64,000 bases of DNA from Bacteroidia bacterium (GTDB lineage Bacteria > Bacteroidota > Bacteroidia > Flavobacteriales_D > Cryomorphaceae), in contig JAUICL010000001.1 of the NCBI GenBank assembly GCA_030427905.1, positions 124,001 through 188,000 on the forward strand, in the 5' to 3' direction. Each line of letters begins with the position of its first letter. Position 1 is the stretch's first letter. The translations under genes were made by a program, and so were the position numbers. This document shows, piece by piece, positions 29,694-37,606 of this stretch. The notes beneath the pieces were generated by a model. The model saw nothing but the letters and a program-made list of their open reading frames with translations. It was not told the origin of the DNA and ran no database searches.

Positions 29694-29788
29694 TCATTTA
29701 AAAACCTGGACCTTCAAATGTACTTTTAACACCTACAGGTAATTCACCTACTTTTTTTTTGAAAACTGTCTAATCAAAGTGAATCCCC

Positions 29789-29858
29789 CGATCCGCCGCA
29801 TTTGCAATGCTGCGGCCTCCCAAATCTAGTTTTTTAACCAAGCAATTGCTCCGGAGCG
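29789..29858 (+). repeat. truncated element copy 4 (left end plus tail)
   Basis: A left palindrome (29789-29815) is followed by the standard tail (CCAAATCTAGTTTTTTAACC) and then, after about 15 bases, only the outermost CGGAGCG of a right end. It looks like the element with nearly all of its interior and most of the right palindrome removed. Confidence 0.75.
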
Positions 29859-29870
29859 GCTAATCATGGT

Positions 29871-30341
29871 TTACTCAAACACCAAAGGGCTGGATAAAAT
29901 AAGATAGTCGTCTGAAATCCTTCCCTGAAACAATGAATTTTTTCTAAAATTATAAACTCCGAATTGACCAGTCCGAGAATAAGTTGTAAAGATTGTTGCA
30001 CCCAATGAGCTCAGATATTTTTGAATGTACAGAGAATCCTGACTTTCAACTGGTATTGCGTAACTGACCATATATAAGTCATCATTGTTCTTACCAGAAT
30101 AAATCAACCTAATGGTAGTATCTCCATTGATCGTTTCATAAGCATCAATGTCTATTCCTTGTACCTTATTATATGAGACACAATCTGCTAAAAGATGTTT
30201 ATCTATCGTTTCTCTTGGAATACTGAACAGACTTGTATCCATATTGCATTGGTCTGCTACACTGCAACAATTAATACTGATTATAATCACAACGATAATT
30301 AATCCCTTCACTTTAGCTTTCTGTATTTGATCGTGCATCAT
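29871..30341 (-). CDS. uncharacterised exported or lipoprotein-like protein
   Basis: The 156-residue protein has a basic N-terminus and a hydrophobic segment (VKGLIIVVIIISINCCSV), so it is exported or membrane-anchored. The SINC sequence is a poor lipobox, so lipidation is uncertain. The mature part is polar with beta-prone stretches (INGDTTIRLIYSGKNNDDL) and no motif I recognise. The GGAG in the flanking left palindrome (copy 5) lies about a dozen bases before the ATG, and the stop is 13 bases from copy 4. So the gene fills the space between two elements. Confidence 0.65.
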   Translation of the reverse strand: MMHDQIQKAKVKGLIIVVIIISINCCSVADQCNMDTSLFSIPRETIDKHLLADCVSYNKVQGIDIDAYETINGDTTIRLIYSGKNNDDLYMVSYAIPVESQDSLYIQKYLSSLGATIFTTYSRTGQFGVYNFRKNSLFQGRISDDYLILSSPLVFE

Positions 30342-30351
30342 CTAACCGCTC

Positions 30352-30509
30352 CGCTCCGCTGCATTTGCAATGCAGCGGCCTCCCAAATCTAGTTTTTTAA
30401 CCGTGTAATTCCTACGGAGTAGTGCTTGTTACTTACCGTATTTCTTATCTAAGTTGGCAAGATAAACTTCGGGGTTCAAGTTCCGCAGCATTGCAAATGC
30501 AGCGGAGCG
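30352..30509 (+). repeat. MITE-like element, copy 5 (158 bp)
   Basis: Left palindrome 30352-30378 and right palindrome 30483-30509 bracket a gene-less interior that aligns with copy 2 along its full length (for example TTCCTACGGAGTAGTGCTTG against TTCCTACGGAGTGGTGCTCG). Copy 2 is 157 bp and this copy is 158 bp. Confidence 0.87.
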
Positions 30510-30517
30510 GCTTGCCC

Positions 30518-30699
30518 CCCAATTCACAGCCGTCCACCCAAGCCCTAAACCACACCAAATCAACAAAGCTCTAGTTACGGTCTCCTGACGGTCTCCTTAC
30601 GGTCTCTTTACGGTCATGTGACGGTCTGAATACGGTCTGAATACGGTCTAAACACTGTCGAAATACGTTCATACTCAGACCAAAACCGCCTAAACACCC
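30518..30699. repeat. 182-bp repeat block 2 with nine 11-bp units
   Basis: This is the partner of 27845-28026, in the same orientation. Unit starts are 30577, 30588, 30599, 30610, 30621, 30632, 30643, 30654 and 30665, again exactly 11 apart. Compared with block 1 it has one unit fewer at the beginning and one extra GAAT-type unit near the end, so units have been gained and lost while the total stayed at nine. Confidence 0.9.
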
Positions 30700-30735
30700 A
30701 TTAGAAGCTCATACAACCACTTAAATTTCAAGACG

Positions 30736-30894
30736 ATGTCAGAACAAATTGGCCCATTTCAATTCAAAAGAAAGCTGGGAAACCTGGGAGGCGAACAAAT
30801 CAAAGGCAAGTATATAGTCACACTCCCCGCAAAGATCCGCAGCATTATAAATGCAGCGGAGCACCGCGGGTTTGAACCGAAGTTGATTTTATAG
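30736..30894 (+). CDS. possible 52-residue ORF, AbrB-like or remnant
   Basis: A 52-codon frame begins MSEQIGPFQFKRKLGNL. The segment KGKYIVTLPAKIRSI loosely recalls the swapped-hairpin AbrB/MazE DNA-binding fold. Its second half coincides with a right-type palindrome (30837-30863), which is therefore translated as IRSIINAAEHR. Beyond the stop a different frame reads FIEQGQWVIKKR, which could mean a frameshifted remnant of a longer gene. No clear ribosome site. Treat as tentative. Confidence 0.35.
   Translation: MSEQIGPFQFKRKLGNLGGEQIKGKYIVTLPAKIRSIINAAEHRGFEPKLIL
30837..30863 (-). repeat. solo right-end palindrome (copy R6)
   Basis: A 27-bp right-type end with the loop changed to ATA and a final A for G. 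It is the outermost right copy, so with L1 at 27695 it brackets the whole island. Confidence 0.75.
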
Positions 30895-30913
30895 AACAAG
30901 GGCAATGGGTAAT

Positions 30914-30945
30914 CAAAAAAAGGAGCCCTTTCGAGCTCCCTTTTC
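30914..30945 (-). terminator. terminator downstream of the division cluster
   Basis: GGAGC pairs with GCTCC across a loop of about 8 bases, extended by flanking A/T pairs; on the minus strand seven T residues follow. It lies 24 bases after the yqeY stop and closes the dcw cluster. Confidence 0.82.
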
Positions 30946-30968
30946 AATCCCAAAAAATATGTCTTGCC

Positions 30969-31418
30969 TTAACTGGCTAGAAGTTTCTTTACAATGGATG
31001 CAACGACTTTTCCATCGGCCTTTCCGGCTAATTTTCCACTCGCTACGCCCATGACCTTACCCATGTCTTTCATGCCTTCAGCGCCAACTGAAGCGATAAT
31101 AGCGGCCACTTCCTTTTCGATGTCGGCTTCAGACATCTGCTCTGGCAGGAAGTCTTCAAGCACCCCTGCTTGAAACTCTTCGTCTTCTGCCAAATCAGGT
31201 CTGTTTTGCTCACGGAAAACCGCAGCCGAATCTCTTCTCTGCTTGTGCATTTTCATCAGAACCTGCATCTCCGTTTTCTCATCTATCTCGGCGTCACCAC
31301 CCTTGGTAAGCTCGAGAAGCAAGGCCGCTTTCACGGCTCTCAATGCCTCGAGTCTGGGCTTATCCTTTGCACGCATGGCATTCTTGATGCCTTCGTTTAT
31401 TTGATCTGCTAATGCCAT
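30969..31418 (-). CDS. GatB/YqeY domain-containing protein
   Basis: The 149-residue protein matches the YqeY family, all-helical proteins related to the tail of the GatB amidotransferase subunit. Typical segments are the start MALADQINEGIKNAMRAKD, the central DFLPEQMSEADIEKEV and the Gly/Lys-rich MGKVMGVASGKLAGKADGK. The family's role is unsettled; a tRNA-related function is often assumed. It starts one base from the ftsZ stop, which makes it the last gene of the dcw operon, a frequent place for it in Flavobacteriia. Confidence 0.92.
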   Translation of the reverse strand: MALADQINEGIKNAMRAKDKPRLEALRAVKAALLLELTKGGDAEIDEKTEMQVLMKMHKQRRDSAAVFREQNRPDLAEDEEFQAGVLEDFLPEQMSEADIEKEVAAIIASVGAEGMKDMGKVMGVASGKLAGKADGKVVASIVKKLLAS

Positions 31419-31419
31419 C

Positions 31420-33048
31420 TTAATCTACGTTGTCGTGAAGGTAAGGATTGTTTGGCCGAAGACCAGAACGGTTGTTTCCTTCATCATCCTTCTCATCGGT
31501 AAGCGTGTATCGAGACACTTCAGACTCACTGCTGTGCGGTACGATATCGAGTTGAATGTTTCTTCTCTTGTACGCTGGTTCTTTTTCCAATTGGTTTAGA
31601 CCTTCAGGGCTTTTGATTCGCTCTGAAATATCTCGCAGGTTCTTCAGGCGCTCGCGATTAAGTTGTGCTACCATTTCAGCATTTACTTTCAAGGAGAGAG
31701 AGTCGCTATTGTCGGTATCGCTTGCATTTCCAGAAGGCTCGTTTACCGAAGCTTCATCTTCCAATGTAAAATACTGTGCATCTGGACGCTCCTGCTGTGG
31801 CGCAGGACTCGGCTCAGAAGGTGGTACAGGTCTATCGGTATAAGAAGCCGATGGCTGAGAAGTCTTCTCTGTAGGAAGCTCATCAAAGAGATTGAAGCGC
31901 TCTACAGGTTTCTCAGCTGGCTCTGCTGGTTTCGGTGCAGGAGCCGGAGCTTCTTGTTCTTTCATATATGGCTCAGACGCATCAGTCGGTTGCGCAGGCT
32001 GCGCTACTGGCTGTGAAGGTTGAGCAGCTTGTTTTTGCTCGGAGTCAAGGTGGTGAACCACGCGCTCTTCAATGTCAAACCCCGTATCTGGTGATGTTTT
32101 AAATCCAGTGGCGATAATGGTCACGCTCAGTTTTTCTCCAAGAGTCTCGTCCATTCCATGACCCCAGATTACATCGGCTGTAGATCCAGCGGCATGCTGA
32201 ATGTAGTCGGTGATGTCGGTGATCTCATCCATCATCACTTCGGTAGCACCGTAGGTGATGTTCAGAAGAATGTATTTCGCTCCTTCGATGTCGTTGTCGT
32301 TCAACAACGGTGACTCAAGCGCCTTGGTAGCCGCCTTGATCGCGCGGTCGTCGCCTTCGGCTTCGGCCTGACCCATGATGGCCACACCACTGTCGCGCAT
32401 TACGGTGTTAACATCGTTCATATCGACGTTGATGGCACCAGTTACCGAAATAAGCTCGGCGATTCCCTTAGCCGCCGTAGTCAGGATATTATCGGCCTGG
32501 CCAAAGGCGTCTTGAAGGGAAAGGTTTCCGTGGATCTCTCTCAACTTGTCGTTTCTGATCACGAGAAGTGTATCAACGGCAGCACGCATTTCGCGCAGAC
32601 CTTCTTCGGCCTGGTTCATACGCTTTCTCCCTTCGAAGGTGAAAGGTACGGTTACGATACCCACGGTCAAGATGCCCATTTCTTTGGCAGTCTTCGCAAT
32701 CACAGGAGCTGCACCAGTTCCGGTACCACCGCCCATTCCGGCAGTGACAAAAACCATGGTGGTTTGCTTCTCCAGAATCTCCTGGATATCGTCAATATTT
32801 TCAATGGCTGCGTTCTTCCCTACTTCTGGGATAGAACCTGCACCACGTCCTTCAGTTAAACTTTGTCCCAGTTGAACTTTCATAGGGACCGGGCTGATGT
32901 CCAGGGCCTGAGAATCGGTGTTGCAAACGATGAAGTCAACACCTTTGATGCCCTGCTCGTACATGTGGTTTACGGCATTGCTACCTCCACCCCCTACACC
33001 GATCACCTTGATGATCGATGACTGGTCTTTTGGCAAATCGAAATTCAT
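31420..33048 (-). CDS. ftsZ: cell division protein FtsZ
   Basis: FtsZ is the tubulin-like GTPase forming the division ring. The 542-residue protein has the core (residues about 10-320) with GVGGGGSNAV, the tubulin signature GGGTGTGAAP and the T7-loop NVDMNDVNTVM. A long Pro/Gln/Ala-rich disordered linker (about 335-450) makes it longer than E. coli FtsZ. A conserved helical patch (VAQLNRERLKNLRDISERI) and the Bacteroidota-type end NPYLHDNVD follow and are probably the docking tail. It is 33 bases after ftsA. Confidence 0.98.
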   Translation of the reverse strand: MNFDLPKDQSSIIKVIGVGGGGSNAVNHMYEQGIKGVDFIVCNTDSQALDISPVPMKVQLGQSLTEGRGAGSIPEVGKNAAIENIDDIQEILEKQTTMVFVTAGMGGGTGTGAAPVIAKTAKEMGILTVGIVTVPFTFEGRKRMNQAEEGLREMRAAVDTLLVIRNDKLREIHGNLSLQDAFGQADNILTTAAKGIAELISVTGAINVDMNDVNTVMRDSGVAIMGQAEAEGDDRAIKAATKALESPLLNDNDIEGAKYILLNITYGATEVMMDEITDITDYIQHAAGSTADVIWGHGMDETLGEKLSVTIIATGFKTSPDTGFDIEERVVHHLDSEQKQAAQPSQPVAQPAQPTDASEPYMKEQEAPAPAPKPAEPAEKPVERFNLFDELPTEKTSQPSASYTDRPVPPSEPSPAPQQERPDAQYFTLEDEASVNEPSGNASDTDNSDSLSLKVNAEMVAQLNRERLKNLRDISERIKSPEGLNQLEKEPAYKRRNIQLDIVPHSSESEVSRYTLTDEKDDEGNNRSGLRPNNPYLHDNVD

Positions 33049-33081
33049 ATTTCTAAGGTTTTTTTGGGATTGTTGGGTTCT

Positions 33082-34365
33082 TTAAAAGTCTTCGTCTTCA
33101 AAGAAAGCTTGACCTTTCTTGATGATCATATCGAGTAAGCCGAGCTTCTTGCCCGTCCCGCTGCGAACGGCGTTCTGTCTCGGTTGATTTCTTTCTTGAG
33201 TCTTCAAGTGGTGCTCGTGACCTTTCATCACAAGACCAATACCTGTTGAGTACATCGGGCTCGAAAGCTCTTCGGCATTGTCTTTCCCCAAGTGCTCGCT
33301 CGGGTATCCGATACGGGTATCCATACCGCTCAAGTACTCCACAAGCTGCGGAAGGTAATTCAATTGCGATCCACCACCAGTCAATACAATTCCGGCGATG
33401 AGTCGTCCTTCGTAGCCCGAGTTTTTGATCTCGTACATCACCTGCTCGATAATCTCTTCGGTACGTGCCTGAATGATATTCGAGAGGTTTTGGATGGAAA
33501 TCTCTTTCGGCTCGCGCCCGCTGAAACCAGGGATGCAAACGATTTGATTCTCCATACTCTCAGAGCTCAAAGCCGATCCAAACTTGGTTTTCAACTGCTC
33601 AGCGTGCTTTCGCAAAATGCTACACCCTGCGGCGATGTCGTCCGTGATAATATTTCCACCAAAAGGAATGACAGCCGTGTGGCGAATGATTCCATCCTGG
33701 AAAATGGCGATATCTGTAGTTCCACCACCTATATCGACAAGTACTACTCCGGCTTCTTTTTCTTCCTGGCTCAATACCGCTTCCGAAGATGCGAGTGGCT
33801 CAAGAACGAGCTCCTGCACTTCTAGACCGGCTTTGCTCACACTGCGGTAAATGTTCTTTGCTGCATTTACCTTACCCGTGATGATGTGGAAGTTTGCTTC
33901 CAAACGAATTCCAGCCATCCCCACAGGATCTTTGATACCCTGCTCGTTATCGACGATGTATTCCTGTGGAAGTACGTGAATGATTTCTTCGCCTGGATTC
34001 ATAACCAATTGGTGCATATCAGCCACGAGATTATCGATATCGATAATCGAGATCACTTCTTCGTGATCCTTAGCTTTTCGGGTGAAAATACCGCGATGCT
34101 GAAGGCTGCGAATGTGCTGACCTGCTATCCCCACCACTACTTCGCCAATCTCAACGCCGGCGCGCTCCGTGGCAATGGCCAAGGCTCTTTTGATCGAATC
34201 AACAGTTTGGTTGATATTACTTACAACACCATTTCGGACCCCGAGAGATTCTGACCGGCCCATGCCGATGATCTCCACCTTATCGTGCTCATTGATACGG
34301 CCAACAATACATGCTATTTTGGTCGTTCCGATGTCAAGGCCTACTATGATTTCTGGTTCCTCCAT
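33082..34365 (-). CDS. ftsA: cell division protein FtsA
   Basis: FtsA is the actin-like protein that tethers FtsZ to the membrane. The start MEEPEIIVGLDIGTTKIAC at 34365 was preferred because the 8 codons upstream overlap ftsQ. Visible are the phosphate 1 motif GLDIGTTK, phosphate 2 VVLVDIGGGTTDIA and the adenosine motif GIVLTGGGSQL. The C-terminus (KKLGLLDMIIKKGQAFF) is a basic amphipathic helix fit for membrane binding. At 427 residues it is of normal length. Confidence 0.97.
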   Translation of the reverse strand: MEEPEIIVGLDIGTTKIACIVGRINEHDKVEIIGMGRSESLGVRNGVVSNINQTVDSIKRALAIATERAGVEIGEVVVGIAGQHIRSLQHRGIFTRKAKDHEEVISIIDIDNLVADMHQLVMNPGEEIIHVLPQEYIVDNEQGIKDPVGMAGIRLEANFHIITGKVNAAKNIYRSVSKAGLEVQELVLEPLASSEAVLSQEEKEAGVVLVDIGGGTTDIAIFQDGIIRHTAVIPFGGNIITDDIAAGCSILRKHAEQLKTKFGSALSSESMENQIVCIPGFSGREPKEISIQNLSNIIQARTEEIIEQVMYEIKNSGYEGRLIAGIVLTGGGSQLNYLPQLVEYLSGMDTRIGYPSEHLGKDNAEELSSPMYSTGIGLVMKGHEHHLKTQERNQPRQNAVRSGTGKKLGLLDMIIKKGQAFFEDEDF

Positions 34366-34369
34366 AAGG

Positions 34370-35143
34370 CTATTTTTTTGTGCAAACAATTTGGTCTTCG
34401 TATTTCAAATTTATTTTGGCGTATTTGTTCCAGTTGGCTTCTGAAACTCCGCCCTGGTAAAAGCGTCGCAGCTTTAAAAATTTCGTTTCGATCTTATCGG
34501 CATTGCCGAAAAGTACTTGGTGCTTTCCAACTTGTGGATAGGCCGTAAAACCACTTACCGGGTGGTAGGTGGTGTGTTGTATCTGGGCTTGCCAAAACGG
34601 ATCGGACGATACCACCTTGGCGTAGCTGTACAGCTCCTGGTGGATGGAATCGACCATGCTCATTTGGCCAAACTCATCGTAAGCCACATCAAATTCGCCT
34701 GTGATAACCGGCAAGCGCACACTCACTTCCCGATCGGTAGGCATCACCACACCTTCTCTCGACAAAAGCGCTGAAAAACCGTGGCGGTCGATGAGCCGCA
34801 CGATTGGTATACGCTGGTTCACTTCTACAATCAGCCGTTTGTCAATGGTTTTATATACCGTGGCCTCGGCCACAAATGGAATTTCCTTGATATTCGACTC
34901 AATCGATTTCGTTTCGATTTGATTGAGCGGACTACCCACAATTGGGCCACTGGTTTGGAGAATAAATCCACGGAGATTGTCTTCGCTCAGCAATGGAATG
35001 TCGAGATCGCGGTTGATCTCGATCAAAACTTCTTCGCAAGACGAAGACGTGCGCATACTGCCCACAAAACTGAGTAGCACAAGCACGCCGGCCATAGCCA
35101 GCGATATCCCGCAGATTCTCAATATTTTATTCGTCTTTGTCAT
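34370..35143 (-). CDS. ftsQ: cell division protein FtsQ
   Basis: FtsQ is a bitopic divisome protein with a large periplasmic part. The start MTKTNKILRICG at 35143 overlaps the murC stop by 17 bases. One transmembrane helix (about residues 8-28) is followed by a POTRA-like segment and the FtsQ beta domain, with the Bacteroidota pattern VIKKRLIVEVNQRIPIVRL-like stretch (here KTIDKRLIVEVNQRIPIVRL) and RREGVV-like LSREGVVMPTDRE. The C-terminus KINLKYEDQIVCTKK is typical. The order murC-ftsQ-ftsA-ftsZ supports the call. Confidence 0.93.
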   Translation of the reverse strand: MTKTNKILRICGISLAMAGVLVLLSFVGSMRTSSSCEEVLIEINRDLDIPLLSEDNLRGFILQTSGPIVGSPLNQIETKSIESNIKEIPFVAEATVYKTIDKRLIVEVNQRIPIVRLIDRHGFSALLSREGVVMPTDREVSVRLPVITGEFDVAYDEFGQMSMVDSIHQELYSYAKVVSSDPFWQAQIQHTTYHPVSGFTAYPQVGKHQVLFGNADKIETKFLKLRRFYQGGVSEANWNKYAKINLKYEDQIVCTKK

Positions 35144-36503
35144 CCAAAGCTTTCTTGAGTGGTTCAATCATTTTATCGATGTCGCCAGCTCCCATAGTCA
35201 ACAATACTTCAGGCTTCAATCTGGCCACTTCATCGACAAGTTCTGCACGGTCACACAACTTTTTATTCACCATGCGTATTTTATCAAATAGCATCTCGCT
35301 ATTCACCCCTTCTATCGGCTCTTCTCTCGCGGGATATATTTCCATGAGAATCAAGTCGTTTAGCTCTTCCAAGCTCGTAGCGAAATCATCAGCAAAATCG
35401 CGGGTTCTAGAGTATAAATGGGGTTGAAACACGCCCGTGATTCGCTTCTCTGGAAACAGGGTTTTTACCGACCCTACACATGCCGAGATTTCGGTGGGGT
35501 GATGTGCGTAATCGTCTATAAAAACGAGATCATCGCGCTTTATCTGATATTCAAACCGCCTTTTAACACCTTTGAAACTCGCCACAGCACCCTTAATCTT
35601 ATCGTATTCAAGGCCTAAAAACCTCGCAATCGAAATGGCGGCCAGGGTATTTTGCACATTGTGGTTACCCGGATATGGCGATGAAAGTTCGGCTTTGAAT
35701 TCACCGTTCTCATAAACCGAATACACGAAATTTCCCTCTTCCACCCTAAGATGACTGGCAGCAATTTCCAAATCGTTTTCCGAGATCCCAAAACGCTTTG
35801 CTTTCGGGTGATCCATTGAAACTTGCTCTTGGAGGGAAATCAATCCATCGGGTGATGTCAAAGACAGAAACTGTTCAAATGTCTTGTGAAAATCGGCTTT
35901 ATCGGCATAGATATCGAGGTGATCAGCATCAACTGATGTTACCACCGAAATAAAGGGCTTGAGTCGAAGGAATGAGCGATCGTACTCATCGGCTTCCACC
36001 ACAGTGTATTGAGCTTCTGGATGAAGTACTATATTGGAATTGAAGTTATTCGCGATTCCACCCAAGAAGGCGTTTACAGGCACATCGCAATGCGTGAGCA
36101 TGTGGGCCACCATAGCCGAAGTGGTCGTTTTGCCATGGGTTCCTGCTATGGCAATGGTCTTCTGCTCGGCTGTAACTTCGCTGAGCGCTTCAGATCGTTT
36201 CGAAACCAGATATCCATACTGATTGAAGTATCCGAGAATGACATTAGTCTTGGGGATAGCCGGCGTGTAAATTACCCAAGCCCGATCGAGTGGCTGAAAG
36301 AGAAAATCTTCATGAATGGCATCGATGCTATCGGTGTAGGTAATCTCAATTCCCTCCGATTCCAGCTTTTCAGTAAGCTGTGTGCGCACTCGGTCATAGC
36401 CATAAACGGCCTTACCCTGGTCTTTGAAAAACCGAGCTAAGGCGCTCATCCCTATTCCGCCAACTCCTACAAAGTAGATGCTATGTATCTGATCTAGATT
36501 CAC
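35127..36503 (-). CDS. murC: UDP-N-acetylmuramate--L-alanine ligase MurC
   Basis: MurC adds L-Ala to UDP-MurNAc in the cytoplasm, the first amino acid step of peptidoglycan synthesis. The 458-residue protein has the N-terminal UDP-binding domain starting IHSIYFVGVGGIGMSALAR, the Mur ligase P-loop GTHGKTTTSAM, the central VVEADEYDRSF motif and the C-terminal FIDDYAHHPTEI and FQPHLYSRT segments. It overlaps murG by 4 bases. Confidence 0.98.
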   Translation of the reverse strand: MNLDQIHSIYFVGVGGIGMSALARFFKDQGKAVYGYDRVRTQLTEKLESEGIEITYTDSIDAIHEDFLFQPLDRAWVIYTPAIPKTNVILGYFNQYGYLVSKRSEALSEVTAEQKTIAIAGTHGKTTTSAMVAHMLTHCDVPVNAFLGGIANNFNSNIVLHPEAQYTVVEADEYDRSFLRLKPFISVVTSVDADHLDIYADKADFHKTFEQFLSLTSPDGLISLQEQVSMDHPKAKRFGISENDLEIAASHLRVEEGNFVYSVYENGEFKAELSSPYPGNHNVQNTLAAISIARFLGLEYDKIKGAVASFKGVKRRFEYQIKRDDLVFIDDYAHHPTEISACVGSVKTLFPEKRITGVFQPHLYSRTRDFADDFATSLEELNDLILMEIYPAREEPIEGVNSEMLFDKIRMVNKKLCDRAELVDEVARLKPEVLLTMGAGDIDKMIEPLKKALDDKDE

Positions 36504-37606
36504 TTTGATGGGATGAGATTTAGGATTTCGGTTGCAATTTTCTTTGACGCATCAGGGTGTGCCAGCTTCTTCACATTCTCCGACAACTCGTTTCTTTTTG
36601 CTTCATTGTCCATCAGGGAACGGATCGCTTCATATAGCTTTTCCCTTGCTTCGGAATCGCGTACCAAAACAGCGGCATTCTCTTTCACAAGAGCCTGAGC
36701 GTTCTTTGTTTGATGATCTTCAGCCACATTGGGCGAAGGCACCAGAATGGAGGGTTTTCCCGTTAGGCAGAGCTCCGAAACCGACATGGCTCCAGCTCTG
36801 GAAACCACAACCGAAGCCAAGGCGTAGGCCAAATCCATTCGATCGATAAAGGGCGAAGTCTTCACGTTGTCGGCGTTCAATGCCTTCACAGCCTCAGCTG
36901 CTTCATCGGCATATGCCTTCCCCGACTGCCAGATCAGTTGAACCCCAGAATCTTTAAAATAGGCCAATCCGGCTTGGATAGACTGGTTGATGGTGCGCGC
37001 ACCAAGTGAACCACCAACGACCAAAAGCGTTGGTTTATTTGGATCCAAACCAAAATGGGCAGCGGCTTCTTCGCGCTTGCCTTCCAACTCCACAACGTGC
37101 TTACGCACTGGGTTACCCGTCATCACTATTTTATCGGCGGGAAACCAACGCTCTAAACCAGAATAGGAGACACAGATCCGATCAACATTCCCTGCCAGCC
37201 AGCGATTGGTGATTCCAGGAAATGAGTTCTGTTCTTGAATAACCGATGGAACACCACGCATACTGGCCACTTTGAGCAATGGCCCAGAAGCGTATCCACC
37301 GACACCGACAGCCACGTCGGGTTTAAATTTCTTGACTATCCCCTTCGCCTTCATCATGCTGCTGATCAGCTTGAATGGAAAGGATAAATTCTTCAATGAA
37401 AGCTTTCTTTGGATGCCGCTAATCCAGAGACCTTCAATTTTGTATCCCGCTTTGGGAACGCGCTCCATCTCCATGCGCCCTTTGGCTCCAACGAACAAAA
37501 TCTCTGCATCGGGGTGAATTTCCTTGATGGTATCGGCAATGGCGATGGCAGGAAAAATATGTCCACCCGTTCCACCGCCACTAATTACAATTCTAGGCGA
37601 CGGCAT
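36500..37606 (-). CDS. murG: undecaprenyldiphospho-muramoylpentapeptide transferase MurG
   Basis: MurG transfers GlcNAc from UDP-GlcNAc to lipid I to make lipid II on the inner face of the membrane. The 368-residue GT28 protein has the N-terminal GGGTGGHIFPAIAIAD loop, GGYASGP, GGSLGARTINQS and the donor-site SRAGAMSVSEL motif followed by ILVPSP. It overlaps ftsW by 14 bases and murC by 4. Confidence 0.98.
   Translation of the reverse strand: MPSPRIVISGGGTGGHIFPAIAIADTIKEIHPDAEILFVGAKGRMEMERVPKAGYKIEGLWISGIQRKLSLKNLSFPFKLISSMMKAKGIVKKFKPDVAVGVGGYASGPLLKVASMRGVPSVIQEQNSFPGITNRWLAGNVDRICVSYSGLERWFPADKIVMTGNPVRKHVVELEGKREEAAAHFGLDPNKPTLLVVGGSLGARTINQSIQAGLAYFKDSGVQLIWQSGKAYADEAAEAVKALNADNVKTSPFIDRMDLAYALASVVVSRAGAMSVSELCLTGKPSILVPSPNVAEDHQTKNAQALVKENAAVLVRDSEAREKLYEAIRSLMDNEAKRNELSENVKKLAHPDASKKIATEILNLIPSK

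Noticed and set aside
27695-30863. CRISPR array or integron attC array
   Set aside because: Repeats are not regularly spaced with unique spacers, no cas gene is present, and there is no integrase nor GTTRRRY-type core in the palindromes. The RAYT with its matching ends explains the repeats better.
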